NCBI GenBank assembly: GCA_016177355.1
Contig: JACOVL010000112.1
Span: 1-23,478, forward strand
Origin: Betaproteobacteria bacterium
Lineage (GTDB): Bacteria; Pseudomonadota; Gammaproteobacteria; Burkholderiales; SG8-41
DNA length: 23,478 nucleotides
Direction: 5' to 3'
Position numbers and translations under genes: made by a program. Within the stretch, counting starts at the first letter, position 1. The number at the start of each line of letters is the position of its first letter. The notes below the pieces were generated by a model. The model did no database searches. It worked only from the letters and a program-made list of their open reading frames with translations, and was not told the origin of the DNA. Positions 13,637-21,332 of this stretch are shown here, in pieces.

Positions 13637-14554
13637 TTACGGGATGGCGACTTGCTTGATGAGGTGGGCGACGACGTCGGCGCCGTTGACCCGGCCCACT
13701 TCTCCGGCGGGGACCAGGCGATGTCCGACTACGCCCGGCAGTACCGCCTGGACGTCTTCCGGCACCACGTGGGAGCGGCCGGACATCAACGCCCAGGCGC
13801 GCGCTGCGTGCAGCACGGCGAGCGCCGCGCGCGGCGAGAGCCCGTTGATGTAATCGGCGGTGCGACGGGTATGGTTGACCAGCTCCTGCACGTAATCGAG
13901 CAAGGCGCCCGAGGCATGGATCCGCAGCGCGTGTTGCTGCAGCGCGGCCAGTTCCTGCGCGGCCATGCAGGGTTTCAATCCCTCCAGCAGGTCGCGCCGG
14001 TCCTGGCCCTGCAGCAGCGCGCGTTCCGCTTCGTTGTCGGGATAGCCGAGGTGGATCCGCATCAGGAAACGGTCGAGCTGGGATTCCGGCAGCGGGAAGG
14101 TCCCGATCTGGTACGAGGGATTCTGCGTGGCGATCACGAAGAACGGCTCGGGCAGCCGCCGCGTCTCGCCCTCGGTCGTCACCTGGTGCTCTTCCATCGC
14201 CTCGAGCAGCGCGCTTTGCGCCTTGGGCGTGGCGCGGTTGACTTCGTCGGCCAGCACCACCTGGCTGAAGATCGGCCCGGTGTGAAACTGGAAGCTGCCG
14301 GTGTCGCGGCTGTAGATGGAAACGCCGATGATGTCGGCGGGCAGGAGATCGCTGGTGAACTGGATGCGCTGGAAGTTGAGTCCCAGCGAAGCCGCGAGCG
14401 CGTGTGCCAGCATGGTCTTGCCCACGCCCGGGACATCCTCGATCAGCAGGTGCCCGCGCGCGAGCAGGCAGGCGATGGCGAGCCGGATCTGGCGCTCCTT
14501 GCCGAGGATGATGCCGCCGACCTGGGCGACGACTTTTTCGATTTTCTGGGTCAT
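13637..14554 (-). CDS. MoxR family AAA+ ATPase
   Basis: A 305-residue AAA+ protein: Walker A DVPGVGKTML with Gly43-Thr47, Walker B VVLADEVNRA with Asp103 and Glu104, a sensor-1-type FFVIATQNP, an arginine-rich QLDRFLMR segment, and a C-terminal lid helical domain with NGLSPRAALAVLHAARAWAL. MoxR ATPases act as chaperone-like activators of metal-cofactor or cell-envelope complexes, usually with vWA-domain partners such as the DUF58 protein encoded downstream. The ATG at 14554 matches the family start (MTQKIEKVVAQVGGIILGK) but has no Shine-Dalgarno sequence. Its first bases overlap the stop of a short upstream reading frame (ATGA), so coupling is possible. It is the first gene of the three-gene reverse operon. 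Confidence 0.94.
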   Translation of the reverse strand: MTQKIEKVVAQVGGIILGKERQIRLAIACLLARGHLLIEDVPGVGKTMLAHALAASLGLNFQRIQFTSDLLPADIIGVSIYSRDTGSFQFHTGPIFSQVVLADEVNRATPKAQSALLEAMEEHQVTTEGETRRLPEPFFVIATQNPSYQIGTFPLPESQLDRFLMRIHLGYPDNEAERALLQGQDRRDLLEGLKPCMAAQELAALQQHALRIHASGALLDYVQELVNHTRRTADYINGLSPRAALAVLHAARAWALMSGRSHVVPEDVQAVLPGVVGHRLVPAGEVGRVNGADVVAHLIKQVAIP

Positions 14555-14884
14555 ATTACAGTGGCTGCGGGTCTATCCTTTGAGTGTGCCACAGGGACGG
14601 CTGCCGGGTGCTGTCCATACCGACCAGCAGACTCCGGCATCGTTGCAGGATTCGAGGTGATTATTGCAGTGGCTCTTCGGGTTGCAATGTCCCGGATGGA
14701 AATATATAATATTCCAATAAAATCAACTTGTTGCAATTATAATATCAAGTGACCTTTTAACTTTGCTCCCGGATCGTCCCCTCGATCTGCGGGGGGATCA
14801 GCCCGATTTCTTCTTGACCGGGACGGGACTAGCATAAAGCCGTGCGGATCATTCGGGCTATCGGCTACGACCACGGAAGCAGGC
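14555..14884. promoter_or_regulatory. 330-base divergent intergenic region with an AT-rich core
   Basis: No convincing gene lies here. The core at 14695-14760 is very AT-rich, unlike its surroundings. It contains a perfect -10 box TATAAT (14738-14743, forward), AATATATAATATT at 14700-14712, the word TTGCAAT at 14682-14688 and 14731-14737, and an IHF site. On the reverse strand TTGCAA (14736-14731) and TATTAT (14711-14706) make a poor promoter pair with a 19-base spacer. A 12-base word, ATTRCAGTGGCT, is repeated at 14555-14566 and 14663-14674. A weak hairpin (GATC-CCCC arms, 14772-14799) lies in the forward leader. It probably drives moxR leftward and the PAS-GGDEF-EAL gene rightward. Confidence 0.5.
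14721..14733 (+). promoter_or_regulatory. Perfect IHF consensus site
   Basis: AATCAACTTGTTG matches WATCAANNNNTTR at every specified position. It is flanked on the 5' side by an AT-rich tract (14700-14720), as in strong IHF sites. It lies just upstream of the forward -10 box at 14738 and overlaps the possible reverse promoter, so a bend here could influence both divergent genes. Confidence 0.55.
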
Positions 14885-17800
14885 ATGCGGCCACGGAGGC
14901 GTGAAAAATCGAACGGCAACCGAACGGGGAAACCGGCCCGCGGCAGAGCTGCGCCCGTTCCCGCTGCAACCGAAGCGCGGTCCTCGCCGGCCAGGTCGGG
15001 GGACACGGAAGCGCGTTTCCGATCGACGTTCAATCAGGCCGCGGTCGGTATCGCGCACACGACGACCGACGGCAGGATACTGGAGGTCAACCGCATGCTG
15101 TGCGAGATGCTCGGATATTCCGCCGCCGAGCTGCTCGCCGTGACGACGCGCGATCTGACGCATCCGGACGACCGCGACCGGCAGGACGACATGCGGCACG
15201 AGCTGCTCGCCGGGACGCGCAGCCATTTCTCGGGCGACAAGCGCTACCTGCGCAAGGACGGCAGCGTATTGTGGGTCAACCGGACGGTGACCCTGGCGCG
15301 CGAGACGCCGGACGGCGAGCCGTACCTGATCCAGACGATCGACAGCATCAACCAGCGCAAGCTCGCCGAAGATCTGCTGGCGCGCGCGAGCCGGGCGCGC
15401 CGGGTCCTGGCGGCGTGCAGCCACATCCTGGTGCACGCGACCGACGAGACGGAGATGCTGGAAGACATGTGCCGCGTCGTGGTCGAGCCCGGCGGCTACA
15501 AGATGGCGTGGGTGGGGCTCGCCACCAGCGATCCCACTCGCCCGGTTTACCCGGCGGCTTACGCCGGCTTCAGGGATGATGCGCCCATGACCGGCGCACC
15601 CGCCTGGAGCGCGGACGGCCGCTACCAGGGCTTCATGCATAGCGCGATCACGACGGGCGAGCCCCACATTGCGCGCGACATCCTCAACGATCCGAGAAAC
15701 GCGCGGCGCCGCGAGCGTGCGATCAAGCACGGCTTCCAGTCCTCGATTGCGCTGCCGCTGAAGAGCGATGACCGCATCCTTGGCGCGATCGCCATCTACG
15801 CAGCCGAGGCCGACGCGTTCGACGTGGAGGAAATCGGGCTCCTCACGGAGCTCACCAACGACATTGCGTACGGCATCAACAACCTGCGCACCCGCATCGC
15901 GCGCGAGCAGGCGGAGCAGCGCTCGCGCGAGAACGAGAGGCGCTTCCGCGAGATGTTCGACCAGATAGCGGTCGGCATCACGCGCGTCGACCTCGACGGA
16001 ATACTGGTCGATGTCAACCAGAAATTCTGCGACATGCTGGGCTACGCCAGGGACGAGCTCCTCGGCAAAACCGTGAAGGATGTCACCCACCCGGATGACT
16101 ATGGGTCGGGCGAGCGATACCGGGCGCAGCTCACGCGCGACACCGCAAAGCCGGTGGTCGGGGAGAAGCGCTTTGTGCGCAAGAACGGCACGATCGTCTG
16201 GACACGGCGGACCATATCCACGGCTCTCGATGATGCCGGCGACCCGCTGTACCTGATCAGCGTGATCGAGGACATCACCGGCAGCAAGGAGCTGGAGTGG
16301 CGCTTTCAGGAAACATTCGATCAGGCCGCGGTCGGCATCGTGCATACCTCTCTCGACGGCAGGTATCTCCAGGTGAACCGCAAATTCTGCGAGATGCTGG
16401 GCTACGGCGAGTCCGAGCTCGCGGGACGGACGGCCGCGGATTTCACGCACCCCGAGGACCGCGACAAGGGCAGGGAATACCGGCAACTCATGTGGGACGG
16501 CAGGCTCGACAAATTCACCGAACAGAAGCGCTACCTCCGCAAGGATGGCGGCGTGCTCTGGACGAACCGCACGGTGTCGCTGGCGCGCAACGCCGCCGGC
16601 GAGCCGCTGTACTTCATCAGGGTTATCGAGGACATCACCGAGCGCAGGGAGATGGAAGAGCGCTACCGCGCGACTTTCGACAACGCGCCGGTCGGCATCA
16701 TGCACACGGCCATCGACACCTACAAGATCCTGCACGTGAACCCGAAGCTGTGCGAGATGCTCGGCTACACGCGGGACGAGCTGCTCACGATGACCAGCAC
16801 CGACGTCGTCCATCCCGAGCACCGGTTTACGGACGTATCCAAGTACAAGGACCCGATGCTGAACGGCAAGGCCCGGTCGTTTGCGTCCGAGAGGAAGTTC
16901 GTCCGCAAGGACGGCTCGAGCTTCTGGGCCAACCGCACGGTGTCGCTGGCGCGCGACGCCGCCGGCGAGCCGTTGTACTTCATCAGGATCGTCGAGGATA
17001 TCACCGAACGCAAGCAAGCCGAGGAGATGATGGCCCGGGAACGCGCGTTGCTGCGCACCATCATCAACGCGCTTCCCGATTACATCTACGTCAAGGACCG
17101 GGCCGGATCGTTCCTGCTCGCCAACAAGGCATGGCTGGCGGCCCGCGGCGAGCAGGACGAGGACATCGCCGGCAAAACGGTGTTCGATTACTTCCCGCGG
17201 GAAGTGGCCGAGAAGCTGGCCGCCCAGGACCTGGGCATCGTCAAAACCGGGATCCCGTTACCGGAATTCGAGCAGAAGCTGATCGTCAAGAGCCGGGACG
17301 CAGGGCAGAGCGAGGAACGCTGGGCTTCCACGACCAAGGTCCCGCTGCGCACCGCAGCCGGGGACACCATCGGCACCGTGGGTATCAGCCGCGACATCAC
17401 CGAGCAGAAGCAGTCGGCGGCCCGGCGGGCAATGGAGCATGCGGTGACGCGCGTGCTTGCGGAGTCGCCGACGCTGGCCGGAGCGATGCCCAAGATCATA
17501 CGCACCATGTGCGAGGCGATGGGATGGGCCTATGGCGCGAGATGGGCGTGGGATGAAGGGGAGCAGCGGCTGTGCCGCGCGGAATACTGGTGTGAATCCG
17601 AGCCGGAATTCGACCCCGCGGACCGCGAACAGTGGCTCAAGGTGGCCAACACCGGCTCCGGCCGGCTGCTCCGCCGCGCCTGGATCGACAAGAAGGCGAC
17701 CTGGCTCGCCAACCTGCACGACGACAAGCCGTTCCGCCGCAGGGCCAGCGTCGTCAAGCTCGGATGGCGCAGCGCGTATGCGTTTCCGATCCAGATCGGC

Positions 17801-19687
17801 AACGACGTGATCGGCGTCATGGAATTCTTCGGCCCGGACCGGCGCGGGCCGGATGAGGCGCTGATGCAGGTTACGGGCTCGATCGGCAGCCAGATCGGGC
17901 AGTTCGTCCAGCGCAAGCAGGCGGAGGAGGCGCTGCGGGTGAGCGAGGAAACCTTCCGCGTCACGTTCAGCCAGGCGAGCGTCGGCATCGCGGTGACCAC
18001 CCCGGATCTGCGTTATCTCCAGGTGAACGACAAGTACGCCAGCATCCTCGGCTATACCCGGGACGAGATCATGGCGCTTACCGTGAAGGATGCGGTCGGT
18101 CCGCAAGGCATGAAGGATTCGGTGGAAACCCGCCAAAGACTGATCTCCGGCGAGATCTCCCATGTCTCCCGCGAGAAGCAATTGATCGGCAAGGACGGCG
18201 CCCCGGTCTGGACCATGCTGTCCACATCATTGATCCGTCACGCGGATGGCGCGCCCAAGCACTTCATCACGATCGTCCAGGACATCTCGGAGCGCAAGCA
18301 GGCGGAGGAGCAGCTGCTGCATCTCGCCCACTACGACGTCCTGACGAATCTGCCCAACCGCGCGCTGTTTTACGACCGGCTGAAGCAGGCCCTCGCCCAG
18401 GCCAAGCGCAACCAGTGGGTCACGGGCGTCATGTTCATGGACGTGGACCGCTTCAAGAACGTCAACGACACGCTCGGCCATGCGGTGGGCGACCTGCTGC
18501 TGCAACAGGTGTCGGAGCGGCTGGTGTGCTCGGTGCGGTCGGGCGACACCGTGGGTCGCCTCGGCGGCGACGAGTTTTCGATCGTGCTGTCCAACCTCAC
18601 GAGCGCGCAGGACGCGAGCCTGGTCGCGCAGAAGATCATGGCGAATTTCAACGAGCCGTTCAGGCTCGAGGGCGCCGATATTTTCGTCACGGCGAGCATC
18701 GGGATCACGCTCTACCCCGAGGACAGCATCGAGCAGGACGCGCTGATCAAGAACGCCGACGCGGCCATGTACAAGGCCAAGGAAGCGGGGCGCAACAACT
18801 ACCAGTTCTACACGCCGGAGATGAACGCGCGGGGGCTCGCGCTATTGAATCTGGAGGGGAGCCTCCGCCGCGCGCTCGAGCGCGACGAATTCCTGCTTCA
18901 CTTCCAGCCCAAGGCGAATATCGCGAGCGGGGAGATCACCGGTTTCGAGGCGCTGCTGCGCTGGAACCATCCGGAGCGCGGGCTGGTGCCGCCGGCGGAA
19001 TTCATCCCGGTCATGGAGGAGACGGGACTCATCGTGCCGGCGGGGGAGTGGGTGTTGAACGCCGTGTGCACGCAGATCAAGCAATGGAAGAACGCCGGCG
19101 TAAAAACCTTGCCGGTTGCCGTCAACCTCTCGGCGCGCCAGTTCCTCATGCGCGACCTCGGACCCACCATCAAGCGCATCCTCGAGGAGCGCCGGGTGGA
19201 CCCCCGGCTGCTCGAGCTCGAGATCACGGAAAGCTCTCTTATGGTCAACCCCGAGGAAGCGGCCCGCACCCTCGGGTATCTGAAGTCGCTGGGCGTCAGG
19301 CTCTCGATCGACGACTTCGGCACGGGTTACTCGAGCCTGGGCTACCTGAAACGCTTTCCGCTGGATGCGCTGAAGATCGACAGCTCGTTCGTGCGCGATG
19401 TCACGACGAACCCGGACGATGCCACCATCACCCGCGCCGTGATCTCGATGGCGCACAGCCTGGGACTGAAGGTCATCGCCGAGGGGGTGGAAATCGAGCC
19501 GCAGCTCGCCTTTCTCACGGAGTACGGGTGCGACGAAATCCAGGGCTACTATTTCGCGCGACCGATGCCGGCTGTGGAATGCGCCGCATGGTTGACTCAG
19601 GGCCGTTTACTGGAGCGGCTGACCCAACTGGCTGGACCCGGGACGCAGACGGTGCTCGGTGTAGTCCCGCGCAGAGCGGGCAAGTAG
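14885..19687 (+). CDS. Multi-PAS/GAF diguanylate cyclase - phosphodiesterase (GGDEF-EAL)
   Basis: A 1600-residue cytoplasmic signalling protein without membrane helices. Order of domains: a basic disordered start (1-39), PAS (about 40-160), GAF (165-345), PAS (353-470), PAS (473-590), PAS (593-715), PAS (720-845), GAF (850-1015), PAS (1019-1142), GGDEF (about 1145-1310) and EAL (about 1325-1575). The cyclase motif GGDEF is intact at 1227-1231 and is preceded by RSGD, a correctly spaced inhibitory I-site. The phosphodiesterase signature is intact too (EALLR with Glu1355, NLSARQF, DDFGTGYSS, LKID). So it could both make and break cyclic di-GMP in response to several small-molecule or redox inputs. 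PAS 3 and 4 are recent-looking duplicates. ATG 14885 follows a weak GGAAG. No transmembrane anchor or output partner is visible nearby. Confidence 0.94.
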   Translation: MRPRRREKSNGNRTGKPARGRAAPVPAATEARSSPARSGDTEARFRSTFNQAAVGIAHTTTDGRILEVNRMLCEMLGYSAAELLAVTTRDLTHPDDRDRQDDMRHELLAGTRSHFSGDKRYLRKDGSVLWVNRTVTLARETPDGEPYLIQTIDSINQRKLAEDLLARASRARRVLAACSHILVHATDETEMLEDMCRVVVEPGGYKMAWVGLATSDPTRPVYPAAYAGFRDDAPMTGAPAWSADGRYQGFMHSAITTGEPHIARDILNDPRNARRRERAIKHGFQSSIALPLKSDDRILGAIAIYAAEADAFDVEEIGLLTELTNDIAYGINNLRTRIAREQAEQRSRENERRFREMFDQIAVGITRVDLDGILVDVNQKFCDMLGYARDELLGKTVKDVTHPDDYGSGERYRAQLTRDTAKPVVGEKRFVRKNGTIVWTRRTISTALDDAGDPLYLISVIEDITGSKELEWRFQETFDQAAVGIVHTSLDGRYLQVNRKFCEMLGYGESELAGRTAADFTHPEDRDKGREYRQLMWDGRLDKFTEQKRYLRKDGGVLWTNRTVSLARNAAGEPLYFIRVIEDITERREMEERYRATFDNAPVGIMHTAIDTYKILHVNPKLCEMLGYTRDELLTMTSTDVVHPEHRFTDVSKYKDPMLNGKARSFASERKFVRKDGSSFWANRTVSLARDAAGEPLYFIRIVEDITERKQAEEMMARERALLRTIINALPDYIYVKDRAGSFLLANKAWLAARGEQDEDIAGKTVFDYFPREVAEKLAAQDLGIVKTGIPLPEFEQKLIVKSRDAGQSEERWASTTKVPLRTAAGDTIGTVGISRDITEQKQSAARRAMEHAVTRVLAESPTLAGAMPKIIRTMCEAMGWAYGARWAWDEGEQRLCRAEYWCESEPEFDPADREQWLKVANTGSGRLLRRAWIDKKATWLANLHDDKPFRRRASVVKLGWRSAYAFPIQIGNDVIGVMEFFGPDRRGPDEALMQVTGSIGSQIGQFVQRKQAEEALRVSEETFRVTFSQASVGIAVTTPDLRYLQVNDKYASILGYTRDEIMALTVKDAVGPQGMKDSVETRQRLISGEISHVSREKQLIGKDGAPVWTMLSTSLIRHADGAPKHFITIVQDISERKQAEEQLLHLAHYDVLTNLPNRALFYDRLKQALAQAKRNQWVTGVMFMDVDRFKNVNDTLGHAVGDLLLQQVSERLVCSVRSGDTVGRLGGDEFSIVLSNLTSAQDASLVAQKIMANFNEPFRLEGADIFVTASIGITLYPEDSIEQDALIKNADAAMYKAKEAGRNNYQFYTPEMNARGLALLNLEGSLRRALERDEFLLHFQPKANIASGEITGFEALLRWNHPERGLVPPAEFIPVMEETGLIVPAGEWVLNAVCTQIKQWKNAGVKTLPVAVNLSARQFLMRDLGPTIKRILEERRVDPRLLELEITESSLMVNPEEAARTLGYLKSLGVRLSIDDFGTGYSSLGYLKRFPLDALKIDSSFVRDVTTNPDDATITRAVISMAHSLGLKVIAEGVEIEPQLAFLTEYGCDEIQGYYFARPMPAVECAAWLTQGRLLERLTQLAGPGTQTVLGVVPRRAGK
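16565..17014 (+). repeat. Tandemly duplicated PAS-coding segment (DNA-level similarity)
   Basis: The stretch from 16565 is repeated from 16931 (offset 366 bases). The first 56 bases or so carry only two differences, and about 84 bases show around eight. Both copies encode NRTVSLAR, AAGEPLYFI and VIEDITER-like ends of adjacent PAS domains. The offset is one PAS unit (120-122 residues). Confidence 0.8.
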
Positions 19688-19695
19688 AATCGGGA

Positions 19696-20064
19696 TCAGG
19701 CGATCAATATCGCCGCAACGACCTTGCGGCCTTCGGCGACCAGTATGTTGTAGGTGCGGCACGCCGCCGGGCTGTCCATCACTTCCAGGCCCGATCCCGC
19801 AGCGGCAAGAGCGCGGGCAAGCTCGGGCGGCGGGAAACGCTGGGTTGCGCCGGTGCCGAAAAGCACGATTTCCGGCCGCAGTTCCGCGATGAATCCGAAG
19901 TCATCGGCAACGAGCGCCTCGAAGCCGCCCACCCGCCATTCCGCGACTCCTTGCGGGCTGACCACCACGTTTTTCCCGTAGCGCACGTGGTTGACGGTGA
20001 CGTACCCCGCGCCGTAGCCGGAAAACAAATTCTGGCCCGCGCCCGATGTCAGATGAAGCTTCAC
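19696..20064 (-). CDS. Mth938-like domain protein (DUF498, NDUFAF3-like)
   Basis: A 122-residue cytoplasmic protein. The fold family is recognisable from an N-terminal strand region (MKLHLTSGAGQNLFSGYG, VTVNHVRYGKNVVVSP), the central FGFIAELRPEIVLFGTGATQ, and the C-terminal EVMDSPAACRTYNILVAEGRKVVAAIL. This is the pattern of the Mth938/DUF498 family, whose eukaryotic member NDUFAF3 is a complex I assembly factor; the bacterial function is unknown. The start is GTG at 20064 (the alternative starts are worse), preceded by AGGAAG only three bases away. It ends 8 bases from the end of the convergent PAS gene and is divergent from alaC. Confidence 0.85.
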   Translation of the reverse strand: MKLHLTSGAGQNLFSGYGAGYVTVNHVRYGKNVVVSPQGVAEWRVGGFEALVADDFGFIAELRPEIVLFGTGATQRFPPPELARALAAAGSGLEVMDSPAACRTYNILVAEGRKVVAAILIA

Positions 20065-20086
20065 GAACTTCCTATAACCTTCTGAT

Positions 20087-20115
20087 TTGCTTAAGGTTAC
20101 TCACTCCGCTAGAAT
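20087..20115 (+). promoter_or_regulatory. Probable promoter of alaC-hom-thrC
   Basis: TTGCTT (20087-20092) and TAGAAT (20110-20115) are separated by exactly 17 bases, upstream of the alaC ATG at 20148. The region is the 83-base gap divergent with the Mth938 gene. No attenuator or Thr-rich leader peptide was found between it and alaC. Confidence 0.55.
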
Positions 20116-20147
20116 TATACGCTTGTGCACCGCGACCCGGCGCCGCC

Positions 20148-21332
20148 ATGGAAGAGTTTGCGCGCATAAAACGTCTGCCGCCGTACGTCTTTAACGTGAC
20201 CGGCGAGTTGAAGCTCGCCGCGCGCCGGCGCGGGGAGGACATCATAGACTTCAGCATGGGCAATCCCGACCAGCCCACTCCGCGGCATATCGTCGAGAAG
20301 CTGGTCGAGACCGTGCAGCGGCCCGACACCCACGGCTATTCCGTGTCGAGGGGCATCGTGCGGCTGCGGCGCGCGATCTGCAACTGGTACCAGTCGCGTT
20401 ACCACGTCGAGCTCGACCCCGATTCCGAGGCGATCGTCACCATCGGCTCGAAGGAGGGCATTGCGCACCTCGCGCTCGCGACCCTCGACACCGGCGACAT
20501 CGTGCTGGTGCCGAACCCGAGCTATCCGATCCACATCTACGGGCCGGTGATCTCGGGCGCCGATATCCGCCATGTGCCGATGCTCCAGGGAACGGGCTTT
20601 TTCGAGTCCCTGGAGCGCAGCATCCGGGATTCGTACCCCAAGCCGAAGATGCTGATCGTCAATTTCCCGAGCAACCCGACCACCCAGTGCGTGGATTACG
20701 CGTTCTTCGAGCGCCTGGTGGCGATCGCGCGCGAGCATCATATCTACGTGGTGCACGATCTCGCCTATGCCGACATCGTGTTCGACGGCTACCAGGCGCC
20801 CTCCATCCTGCAGGTGCCGGGCGCGCGCGAGATCGCGGTCGAGTTCTTCACCATGTCGAAGAGCTACAACATGGCGGGCTGGCGCGTGGGCTACATGGTC
20901 GGCAACCGCGAGCTGGTGACCGCGCTGGCGCGCATGAAGAGCTACCACGACTACGGCACGTTCACCCCGATCCAGGTGGCCTCCATCATCGCGCTGGAAG
21001 GCCCCCAGGACTGCGTGGAAACGGTGCGCAGGACCTACCAGGGGCGGCGCGACGTGATGTGCGGCGGCTTGAAGGCGATCGGCTGGAACGTCGAGGTGCC
21101 GAAAGCGACCCTGTACGTCTGGGCGCCGATCCCCGGGCCTTATCGTAAACTCGGCTCGCTGGAGTTTTCCAAGAAGCTTCTGGCGGACGCGAAGATTGCG
21201 GTCGCGCCCGGCATCGGTTTCGGCCATTACGGCGACGATCACGTGCGCTTCGCCCTGATCGAGAACGAGGCCCGCAGCCGCCAGGCGCTGCGCGGCATCA
21301 AGGACATGTTCAGAAAGGACGGCTTGTTGTGA
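20148..21332 (+). CDS. alaC: Alanine-synthesising aminotransferase, AlaC type
   Basis: A 394-residue class I/II PLP aminotransferase matching E. coli AlaC (YfdZ) closely in recalled sequence: RIKRLPPYVFNVTGELK, RRRGEDIIDFSMGNPD, RPDTHGYSVSRGI, IVTIGSKEGIAHL, VPNPSYPIHIYGPVI, VHDLAYADIVFDGY, the PLP lysine Lys238 in FFTMSKSYNMAGWR, KSYHDYGTFTPIQ, and PGIGFGHYGDDHVRFALIEN. It makes alanine from pyruvate using glutamate. The ATG at 20148 is chosen from family alignment; it lacks a clear ribosome binding site. In many betaproteobacteria it precedes hom, as here, and its TGA overlaps the hom GTG. Confidence 0.95.
   Translation: MEEFARIKRLPPYVFNVTGELKLAARRRGEDIIDFSMGNPDQPTPRHIVEKLVETVQRPDTHGYSVSRGIVRLRRAICNWYQSRYHVELDPDSEAIVTIGSKEGIAHLALATLDTGDIVLVPNPSYPIHIYGPVISGADIRHVPMLQGTGFFESLERSIRDSYPKPKMLIVNFPSNPTTQCVDYAFFERLVAIAREHHIYVVHDLAYADIVFDGYQAPSILQVPGAREIAVEFFTMSKSYNMAGWRVGYMVGNRELVTALARMKSYHDYGTFTPIQVASIIALEGPQDCVETVRRTYQGRRDVMCGGLKAIGWNVEVPKATLYVWAPIPGPYRKLGSLEFSKKLLADAKIAVAPGIGFGHYGDDHVRFALIENEARSRQALRGIKDMFRKDGLL

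Noticed and set aside
12938..14752. A 604-codon forward open frame opposite DUF58 and moxR
   Set aside because: No recognisable motif; the reverse frames carry Walker A/B and DUF58 signatures.
14744..14884. Cyclic di-GMP riboswitch in the leader of the GGDEF-EAL gene
   Set aside because: The leader lacks the conserved GEMM receptor and tetraloop words; only a weak hairpin is present.
14858..17017. A 719-codon open frame on the reverse strand inside the PAS-GGDEF-EAL gene
   Set aside because: It is a mirror of the GC-rich third-position bias; its residue periodicity simply follows the PAS repeats, and the forward frame has clear domains.
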